A DNA stretch of 64,000 nt from TH-plancto1 sp043777375. Its GTDB lineage: Bacteria; Planctomycetota; Planctomycetia; Planctomycetales; Planctomycetaceae. The stretch is from NCBI GenBank assembly GCA_043777375.1, contig JAYWHX010000009.1, positions 117,375 to 181,374 on the forward strand, written 5' to 3'. The position numbers and the translations under genes are program-made. Of this stretch, positions 43,948 through 50,865 are shown piece after piece. Each line of letters starts with the position of its first letter. The first letter of the stretch is position 1. Below the pieces are notes generated by a model. The model had not been told where the DNA came from. It did no database searches and saw only the letters and a list, made by a program, of their open reading frames with translations.

Positions 43948-44529
43948 GTGATTTTTTACCGCGTTTTCGCTGTCGGAACTCTCTTCCTGATTTGCAGTTG
44001 CAGCTTGTGCCTGGTCGGCTGCAAACCCGCAGAGGGAATTCACCAAGTCCGCGTGAAGGTCGAGGAATCCGAACGCCGGGCGGTGAAAGCCAGCCTGCCC
44101 CCAGCGGGTCCCGATTCCCCAGCAGCGGGCGGTCTCAAATACGAGACACCAGCGGGTTGGACCGTCAAAGCGAATGGTCCCATGCGGCTGGCATCGCTGG
44201 ATGTGATCGATGGCGATCAGAAATGTGATGTCAGCATCATCAGCCTCGGTCCCGATCAGTCGGTTCTCGATAACGTCAACCGCTGGCGAGGCCAAGTCAA
44301 ACTGGCGGCAACCGACGAAGCCGCGCTCGCCAGCGAGTTGAAGCCGATCCAATGTGCGGGCCAGAAGGGCACCCTTGTGCAGCTGGTCGGTGAGACCGAC
44401 ACGATTCTGGGCGTGATTGTCATCCTCCCGAATGCCTCCTGGTTCGTGAAGTTGCAGGGGCCCAACGCTCTCGCGAAGCGGGAGCTGGACAAGTTCGTTG
44501 CTTTCACTGAGTCGATCCAGCTGCCTTAA
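43948..44529 (+). CDS. Predicted lipoprotein, unknown
   Basis: A 193-residue exported protein starting at GTG. The signal (FAVGTLFLICSCSLCLVGC) ends in the lipobox LVGC, giving a lipid-modified Cys at residue 25. The mature domain (YETPAGWTVKANGPMRLASL near 65, LVQLVGETDTILGVIVIL near 143, FVKLQGPNALAKRELDKFVA near 165) resembles a small PsbP/Mog1-like fold in its pattern, which is only an impression. It directly precedes the cytochrome c biogenesis gene (97 bases) and may serve the same process. Confidence 0.65.
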   Translation: MIFYRVFAVGTLFLICSCSLCLVGCKPAEGIHQVRVKVEESERRAVKASLPPAGPDSPAAGGLKYETPAGWTVKANGPMRLASLDVIDGDQKCDVSIISLGPDQSVLDNVNRWRGQVKLAATDEAALASELKPIQCAGQKGTLVQLVGETDTILGVIVILPNASWFVKLQGPNALAKRELDKFVAFTESIQLP

Positions 44530-44625
44530 ATGGGACCGGCTTCCAGCCGGTCTTCTCCAGCTGTGACCGACAGGCATGACGCCTCACTCACGGCTCTCTT
44601 CTCACAATCTCCCGGGAGTCCCGGC

Positions 44626-47600
44626 ATGTCTGCTTCCAAGTTTCAAGTCTCATCCGAACTCGTCCGTGACCGGAACCCGGCTCCCTCGGGTTTGTGGTCA
44701 GCTGTGAAGTTCGTGCTCCAGCCGCTGTCGTCACTGAAGCTGACGGTGGTGCTGCTGGCGATGTCGGCATTTATCGTACTGGCCGGGACGCTGGCCCAAG
44801 TGAATGCGGATGTGTGGGAAGCGGTGCGGATTTACTTCCGCATCGACATGGGAGAGCTGACGCAGTCTCGCTCGATCGGTGAAGTCTTTCGCAATCTGTT
44901 CGTGTGGATCGACTGCCAGATCTTCGCGCCGCCCGCGTTCTTTCCGTGGAAGCCCGATCTCAAGCCGTGGGTCGGTTTCTGGTTCCCGCGGGCTTGGACC
45001 ATCGGCGCGGTCATGCTGGCAAACCTGTTCGCAGCTCATCTGGTGCGTTTCAAGATTCAGGCCAAGGGTGTGCCGCTTTACGCCGGTCTCGCAGTGATCG
45101 CGCTCGGATCCATCCTGACATGGGCGGTCATCACCACAGCTTCGACAGCGGACGCGATTCAGACCGAGACGGTCATCGGTTATGACCGCGTCTGGCAATT
45201 GATGGGGCTGGCGATTCTGGCGATCTCCGGATGTTTGGTCTTCGTCGGGCTGAGTGATGGGAACAAGCCCGTCGAGCGAGTCCTGTTCCTCGCATCGGCG
45301 GTCTTGGCAGGGCTGGTGAGTGCGGGCGTGTTGTTGGTTCCACCGCTGGAAGATCCCAGCATGCGGATTCTGTATCAGCTTCTAAAGGGCACCGTTTGCG
45401 GGCTGGTGCTGCTGGCCGGCTGCTGGTTGGTGTTCCGCAAGCGAGCGGGCATCGTACTGCTGCACGCTGGCGTCGGCATGCTGATGATCTACGAGATCCT
45501 GGTCGGGTTGAATGCGGGCACGATGGAAGCCAGCATGTCGATCGAAGAAGGCCAGACAGCTGTCTACACGACTGACATCCGCAGCTCGGAACTGGTCGTG
45601 GCCGATCTGTCGGATGCGATGGAAGATGTCGAGACGATCATCCCCGGACGCCTGCTGAAAAAGGGTTCGAAGTTCGAAGACGAGAAGCTGCCGTTCGTCG
45701 TGGAGTTGTTGGACTTCCACCCGCACTCGACGGTGTACAGCAAGGCTGGGAAGTTCGACATGTCGCGCCCCGGAATGCCTGCGGTGGAGCCGACAGAGCC
45801 TGCCGATCTGGCGACGACCGGCCTGGGGAAGACGTTTCGGATTCGCGCGTTGGAAACCAGCGTCGGCACCGACACGGCAGGGACAGTAGATACCCCCTCC
45901 GCGTATGTCCGGCTACTTGATCGCGTCGATGGCAAGGAAATCGGGACGTTTCTCGCAACGACCGTGCTGACTCGCACCGAAGCGTTTGAGCACAAAGGGA
46001 AGAAGTTCGAGTTGGAGCTACGGTTCCGGCGCACTTACACCCCGCTGCATGTGACGCTGAAGGATGTGCAGAAGAACGTCTACGTCGGCACGGATCGACC
46101 GAAGGATTTTCGCTCAGTCGTGACACTCGTCGATACATCGCGCGAAGATGCTAAGCCGATCGATTTTGAGATCTGGATGAACAATCCGCTGCGTTATGGC
46201 GGCTTCACCTTTTATCAGAGCAACTACGATGCGGGTGGTGAAGGACGCCGCGAATTGACCAGCCTGCAAGTCGTCGAGAACGAAGGTTGGACCATCCCGT
46301 ATCTCGCCTGCATGGTCACAGCTGTGGCGATGCTGTTTCAGTTTTTCCAGGTGCTGGCGAGATTCCTGGGGAAGGCCACGCGCCCCGAGCGCGTGGATCC
46401 AGTGGGCTCGACGAATGCGGAACCGCAGACCAGTCGGTTCTGGTCGCTCGTCGCTGCGGGCGTAGCTGCCCTGTTGTTTGCATCTGTTTTGATGAGTGCC
46501 TTGCGTACGAAGAAGTCGGAGGCCAAGTTCGACCTCGAAGCGTTCGGGCAAGTGCCGATCTTCTACGAGGGTCGCGCTCAGCCGATCGACAGTCTCGCTC
46601 GGAACACGTTGCTGTTTCTCAACGACCGCGAGACCTACACCGAGGATAAGAAGACATACCCCGCCATCAGCTGGCTGCTGGATGTGATCACGGACTCGAA
46701 AGATGTCGACAAGCATCCAGTGTTCCAGATCGAGAACCTTGAACTTCAGAAGGCCCTCGGCCTCGAAAAGCGGGAACGGTTCCGGTACGCCTTCAGCGAG
46801 TTCGAAACCAAACTCATTGGGAAGTTAAAGGCCGACGGCACTGTCGAGAGCGAGGGGATGCTCACCGAAATCGAGAAGCTCCGCGAACTCAAGACGGAAG
46901 ACCTGAACCTGTACCAGCGGAAATTGCTTTCACTGGAGCGGCGGGTCCGCTCGGTCAAGAAGCTGGAGATGATGTTCCTCGATCCGACGACCATCCGGCC
47001 AATGCCCCAATTGCCGCATCCGGATGTGATCAAGACCGATCCGGGTCTGGCTCAGGAACAAGTGGGCGAGGTCCGCGAATACCTGTCACTCCTGGGGAAA
47101 TACGTCACCGACCAGCAACTCGCCATCGTCGTTCCAATGCACATCGGAGCCGAGAAGGAACGTTTGTCCCAAGCGATGAGTGCCGGATGGTGCAGCTTCT
47201 CGGAAGCGAGTGCCTTCACCGCTCTGGAATCCCAGTTCGAGATGGAACCCGCTCCGGCGATGAAGCACTGGCAAGGGATGCTGGCGGCTTACAAGGCCAA
47301 CAAGCCGGACGAGTTCAACACGCATGTGGCGGACTACTTAAAATTCCTGAAGTCGTCTTCGGAGGAGGATCTGACCGTGAAGTCGACGGGGGCCAAGCTC
47401 GACCTGCAAGCGACTAGCTTTGAACAGTTCTTCAATCGCGTCGGACCGTTCAATCTAGCGTCCTACTTATATGTCGGAGCGTTCGTCCTCGTCGCTCTGG
47501 GCTGGGTGCTGTCGGGCTACGGAGGCATGCGGGCCTTGCATAGTGCGGCGTTCGCGTTCGCACTGTTGACCTTCGGGCTGCACTTGGCGGCCATCGTCGG

Positions 47601-48405
47601 ACGCATCTACATCTCCGGTCGACCACCCGTCACAAACCTCTACTCCGCAGCTGTGTTCATTGGCTGTGCGGCAGCGTTCTTTGCCCTGGTGATGGAGTTG
47701 TTCTTCCAGAAGGGGATTGGGACGACACTGGCGTGTGCCGTGGGATACCTGAGTCTGCGTGTCGCTGGCGGCTTGAGTACAGACGGAGACACGTTCGCAG
47801 TGTTGCAGGCGGTTCTCGATACGCAATTCTGGCTGGCCACACATGTGGTCACGATCACGCTGGGCTATGCCACGACGTATGTCGCCGGTTTCATCGGGGT
47901 GATCTACATCCTCGGTGGTCTTCTCACTCCGGCCTTTTCGGACAAGGATCGGCAGCGGCTCACGTCGATGATTTACGGCACGACCTGTTTTTCCATCTAC
48001 TTCAGCTTTGTCGGGACGGTTCTCGGTGGTCTGTGGGCCGACGATTCGTGGGGCCGATTCTGGGGCTGGGACCCGAAGGAAAACGGGGCCCTGATCATCG
48101 TGATCTGGAATGCCATGATCCTCCACGCACGCTGGGGCGGGATGATCAAGGAACGCGGGATGGCGGCTTGGTGTGTTCTCGGGAACATCGTCGTCAGCTG
48201 GTCGTTCTTCGGCGTGAACGAACTCGGCGTTGGCCTCCATGCGTATGGTCTGACTGAAGGTCGCATGAAGAATCTGGCTCTGTTCGCCTTGAGCCAACTC
48301 GTGATCGCCGGCTTGGCCCTAATTCCCAAGAGTGCGTGGTGGAGTGTGCGGGCGAACGCGGACGACCCGACTCGCGTGCCGTTGCAGATTGACCCCATGG
48401 CGTAG
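44626..48405 (+). CDS. Fused ResB-CcsA system II cytochrome c biogenesis protein
   Basis: A 1259-residue membrane protein that should carry heme across the membrane and attach it to apocytochromes. The N-terminal part (helix SLKLTVVLLAMSAFIVLAGT near 36-55, a large periplasmic domain with RYGGFTFYQSNYDAGGEG near 520) is ResB-like. The C-terminal 300 residues are CcsA-like with about eight helices, and the heme-binding tryptophan-rich motif WGRFWGWDPKEN near 1140-1152. A long periplasmic, helical middle section (about 630-940) is specific to this lineage. The ATG of MSASKFQVSSEL was chosen over an earlier start 96 bases upstream. The fused form is also known in epsilonproteobacteria. Confidence 0.9.
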   Translation: MSASKFQVSSELVRDRNPAPSGLWSAVKFVLQPLSSLKLTVVLLAMSAFIVLAGTLAQVNADVWEAVRIYFRIDMGELTQSRSIGEVFRNLFVWIDCQIFAPPAFFPWKPDLKPWVGFWFPRAWTIGAVMLANLFAAHLVRFKIQAKGVPLYAGLAVIALGSILTWAVITTASTADAIQTETVIGYDRVWQLMGLAILAISGCLVFVGLSDGNKPVERVLFLASAVLAGLVSAGVLLVPPLEDPSMRILYQLLKGTVCGLVLLAGCWLVFRKRAGIVLLHAGVGMLMIYEILVGLNAGTMEASMSIEEGQTAVYTTDIRSSELVVADLSDAMEDVETIIPGRLLKKGSKFEDEKLPFVVELLDFHPHSTVYSKAGKFDMSRPGMPAVEPTEPADLATTGLGKTFRIRALETSVGTDTAGTVDTPSAYVRLLDRVDGKEIGTFLATTVLTRTEAFEHKGKKFELELRFRRTYTPLHVTLKDVQKNVYVGTDRPKDFRSVVTLVDTSREDAKPIDFEIWMNNPLRYGGFTFYQSNYDAGGEGRRELTSLQVVENEGWTIPYLACMVTAVAMLFQFFQVLARFLGKATRPERVDPVGSTNAEPQTSRFWSLVAAGVAALLFASVLMSALRTKKSEAKFDLEAFGQVPIFYEGRAQPIDSLARNTLLFLNDRETYTEDKKTYPAISWLLDVITDSKDVDKHPVFQIENLELQKALGLEKRERFRYAFSEFETKLIGKLKADGTVESEGMLTEIEKLRELKTEDLNLYQRKLLSLERRVRSVKKLEMMFLDPTTIRPMPQLPHPDVIKTDPGLAQEQVGEVREYLSLLGKYVTDQQLAIVVPMHIGAEKERLSQAMSAGWCSFSEASAFTALESQFEMEPAPAMKHWQGMLAAYKANKPDEFNTHVADYLKFLKSSSEEDLTVKSTGAKLDLQATSFEQFFNRVGPFNLASYLYVGAFVLVALGWVLSGYGGMRALHSAAFAFALLTFGLHLAAIVGRIYISGRPPVTNLYSAAVFIGCAAAFFALVMELFFQKGIGTTLACAVGYLSLRVAGGLSTDGDTFAVLQAVLDTQFWLATHVVTITLGYATTYVAGFIGVIYILGGLLTPAFSDKDRQRLTSMIYGTTCFSIYFSFVGTVLGGLWADDSWGRFWGWDPKENGALIIVIWNAMILHARWGGMIKERGMAAWCVLGNIVVSWSFFGVNELGVGLHAYGLTEGRMKNLALFALSQLVIAGLALIPKSAWWSVRANADDPTRVPLQIDPMA

Positions 48406-48452
48406 TGAGTATTCCCCGTAGCTGCACTCGCCAGAGTGACGGCATCTGATGT

Positions 48453-48550
48453 GGGTGGCCGGGTCTGAAGGCTTTGCGGAAGGCCCGGTTTTCGCGTAGC
48501 GAAGTTCTCTCCAACAGGGCCATGCGCAAAGCCTCCTGACCCTGCCACCC
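48453..48550. repeat. Palindromic element before the HpcH/HpaI gene
   Basis: Inner arms 48461-48486 and 48517-48542 pair at 22 of 26 positions, and the pairing continues outwards (GGGTGGC at 48453 with GCCACCC at 48544-48550). The hairpin ends 20 bases before the next start codon. Confidence 0.75.
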
Positions 48551-48570
48551 GATGCTTAGGGAACTCTTTC

Positions 48571-49323
48571 ATGTCCGTTGCCTTTCGCGATCGATTCCTG
48601 TCCGGTGAGGCACTCTTCGCCACCATGCTCACCCTCCCCTCGGGAGCAGTCGCCGAGATCCTCGGCGACGTGGGCTTCGACTGGATTTTCGTGGATGCCG
48701 AACATGGCCCGATCGAGGCCGCTGAGCTGCAATTGATCCTGCAAACGATCGGTCGCCGCGTCCCCTGCATGGTGCGCGTTCCCACGACAGACTCGGTCGC
48801 CATTCAGCGGGCTCTCGACTTGGGAGCCGCGGGGATCATCGTCCCGCAGGTGAACTCTGCCGAGCAGGCCGCCCGCGTGGTCGACTTCAGCCGATATCCC
48901 CCTGCAGGTTCGCGCGGAGTCGGCATCTCCCGCGCTCAAGGGTACGGACTCGATTTCACTCCCTATGTCGCGGACGCCAACCAGCGCTCCATCGTCGTCG
49001 TCCAAGCCGAGAACATCCGCGCCGTCGAGTGCATCGAACAGATCGCAGCTGTGCCGGGAATCGATGGGGTGTTGATTGGGCCGTATGACCTGTCGGCCAG
49101 CATGGGCCTGATGGGGCAGATTGATCACCCGAAGGTCGTCGAGGCGATCGACCATGTGACCAAAGTTTGTCTGGCAGCGGGCCTCAAGCTGGGGATTTTC
49201 GGAGTGACCTTCGGGGCCGCTCGTCCGTACCTTGCGAAGGGTTACACGTTTCTGGTGGCTGGGGTCGACACGATCATGCTGGGACTCGGCGCGCGGGCGA
49301 TGCTCAGTGAGATGAAGGGATAG
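48571..49323 (+). CDS. HpcH/HpaI family aldolase
   Basis: A 250-residue class II pyruvate aldolase. Motifs are FDWIFVDAEHGPIEAAEL near 31-48 (active-site region), MVRVPTTDSVAIQRALDLGA near 67, GIIVPQVNS near 89, and VLIGPYDLSASMGLMG near 169, which holds the metal-binding residues. Family members cleave 2-keto-3-deoxy sugar acids or 4-hydroxy-2-oxo acids to pyruvate and an aldehyde; the exact substrate cannot be told. The ATG is 20 bases after a palindromic element. No degradative cluster is next to it. Confidence 0.9.
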   Translation: MSVAFRDRFLSGEALFATMLTLPSGAVAEILGDVGFDWIFVDAEHGPIEAAELQLILQTIGRRVPCMVRVPTTDSVAIQRALDLGAAGIIVPQVNSAEQAARVVDFSRYPPAGSRGVGISRAQGYGLDFTPYVADANQRSIVVVQAENIRAVECIEQIAAVPGIDGVLIGPYDLSASMGLMGQIDHPKVVEAIDHVTKVCLAAGLKLGIFGVTFGAARPYLAKGYTFLVAGVDTIMLGLGARAMLSEMKG

Positions 49324-49353
49324 AAGACCTTACGGCCTAGTATGAAACGTTTC

Positions 49354-49431
49354 GGCGAGCGGGGCGGCGTCAGCCCCCTGGTTCTTAAGCGAATCCCGGT
49401 AAGACCATCCGGCTCACGCCGGACGCTCGCC
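49354..49431. repeat. Palindromic repeat after the HpcH/HpaI gene
   Basis: The left part 49354-49382 is identical, as reverse complement, to 11525-11553 inside the OleC-like gene. The right part 49404-49431 is a degenerate inverted partner that ends in CGCTCGCC, pairing with GGCGAGCG at the left end. Confidence 0.8.
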
Positions 49432-49606
49432 TGAGTGAGCACAATCATTGTTCTCAAAACAATCGTTACGTTGAACTGCCCGTTGTAGTTCTTACAGAAA
49501 CTCGTTCCCTAGAAATTTGCCTCGTTGCCGCATCGACATAGGTTCTTGGGGGGCCGGAAAGACCGGTTCCAACAGATGTTTCCGATGTGCAACAGAGGTC
49601 CCGAAA

Positions 49607-49846
49607 ATGCAACGTATCGCTTGTGCGCTGTGGCAGGATGAAGCCGGTTTTGTCATCTCCGCTGAATTGGCATTGGTCAGCACGATCGCCACTCTGGGTA
49701 TGGTCTCGGGACTCGCTGAAGCCTCCAGTAATGTCCACAACGAGCTGCACGATGTCGGTTCGGCAGTCGGTAGTCTCGATCAATCGTTTTCCTATCAGGG
49801 CACCAACGGCCAGATGATTTCCTTCAGTGATTCGGACCATCGGTAG
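49607..49846 (+). CDS. Flp-pilin-like single-helix protein
   Basis: A 79-residue protein beginning MQRIACALWQDEAGFVISAE with one hydrophobic helix (LALVSTIATLGMVSGLAEAS) and an amphipathic stretch VHNELHDVGSAVGSLDQSFSYQG. DEAGFVISAELALV is the pattern of the planctomycete Flp/Fap-pilin-like family, in which a glutamate sits in the helix start. Likely exported or membrane-embedded; function unknown. The C-terminus (FSDSDHR) lies just before a palindromic element and may not be the ancestral end. Confidence 0.75.
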   Translation: MQRIACALWQDEAGFVISAELALVSTIATLGMVSGLAEASSNVHNELHDVGSAVGSLDQSFSYQGTNGQMISFSDSDHR

Positions 49847-49851
49847 TCGCG

Positions 49852-49937
49852 GTGAGCGGTCCGGCGCTCGCCACCGGTTCCACTGTCACCTCAGGGTCAG
49901 TCGAAATGGGATCGGCGGCGAGCGCCGGACCGCTCAC
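49852..49937. repeat. Perfect 21-bp inverted repeat after the Flp-like gene
   Basis: Arms 49852-49872 and 49917-49937 are exactly complementary around a 44-base loop. The core is GAGCGGTCCGGCGCTCG. It starts five bases after the Flp-like stop codon, and a diverged relative of the 29-base arm family follows at about 49950-49978. Confidence 0.9.
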
Positions 49938-50051
49938 AGAGCACAAGACTCGGGGGGCTGACGCCACCACGCTTGCCGGGTACACTCTCGAATCGTTTGG
50001 CGGAACTCCTCCCGATGCCCTGCCAATGACCGGTGAGACGACTCCGACGAG

Positions 50052-50741
50052 ATGATGACACGCATGTCCGCTGAAGTGGAACCCGATGATCAGGGCACAG
50101 AAACTGCTGAGCAAATGCGGGACGACCTGCGTCCCTGGTTTGAGCCGATTGATGAGTTAGTGGCCTCTCATCCGCAAGGGCTGAATTGGGGCCAGTATTT
50201 CGGCAACTCGAACCCGGTGGAACTCGATGTGGGTTGTGGGCGTGGACTGTTTGTCCATTCGGCCAGTCGACGCAATCCCGGCGTGAACTATGTCGGAATC
50301 GAGATCGACTACAAGGAAGGTCGACGGGCCTCACGTCGGCTGCAAAAACTGGAGTCGCCCAATGGCCGAATCTGGGGCGGAGATGTCAATGTCGCCTATC
50401 GCAAGCTGATCGCTGCAGGCTCACTCGACGCGGTTCATGTTTATTTTCCCGACCCGTGGTGGAAGGCCCGTCATCGTAAGCGGCGAGTGTTTAACGATCT
50501 GTTTTTGAACCAGACCACTTCGCTCCTCAAGCTGGGGGGATGGGTCCATTCATGGACGGATGTCGAAGAGTATTTCGGAGTGATTGAGTCGTTGATGGAT
50601 CACCATCCCGACTTCCAGAAGCACGCCGCTCCCCTAGAGCGAATTCCGGAAAACGACACCGACTATCAGACCAGCTTCGAGCGAAAGAAGCGAAAGCTAG
50701 GATTACCGATTTACCGGGGACTGTGGCAGAAAGTGAGGTAG
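50052..50741 (+). CDS. trmB: tRNA (guanine-N7)-methyltransferase TrmB
   Basis: A 229-residue SAM-dependent methyltransferase that makes m7G46 in tRNA variable loops. The SAM motif is VELDVGCGRGLFV near 56-68, then GIEIDYKEGRRASRRL near 85, and the catalytic family motif HVYFPDPWWKARHRKRR near 133-149. TDYQTSFERKKRKLGLPIY near the C-terminus is also typical. Start given is the first ATG of a cluster; an ATG 12 bases on (MSAEVEPDD) is equally possible. Small hairpin after the stop codon. Confidence 0.95.
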   Translation: MMTRMSAEVEPDDQGTETAEQMRDDLRPWFEPIDELVASHPQGLNWGQYFGNSNPVELDVGCGRGLFVHSASRRNPGVNYVGIEIDYKEGRRASRRLQKLESPNGRIWGGDVNVAYRKLIAAGSLDAVHVYFPDPWWKARHRKRRVFNDLFLNQTTSLLKLGGWVHSWTDVEEYFGVIESLMDHHPDFQKHAAPLERIPENDTDYQTSFERKKRKLGLPIYRGLWQKVR

Positions 50742-50764
50742 TCGGTCGATTTCGGAGTCGTGTT

Positions 50765-50788
50765 CTCGGGAGTTTTCAGAATCCCGAG
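50765..50788 (+). terminator. Small hairpin after trmB
   Basis: CTCGGGA at 50765-50771 pairs with TCCCGAG at 50782-50788. The stem is short and no T-run follows; a terminator role is suggested by position only. Confidence 0.35.
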
Positions 50789-50865
50789 TTCCCTGATCTC
50801 TAGGCGTCACTCCTGCGGGCGGTACACTCATTCTGCGTGTGACTCTCCCGTGGAGGCCTGGTCTG

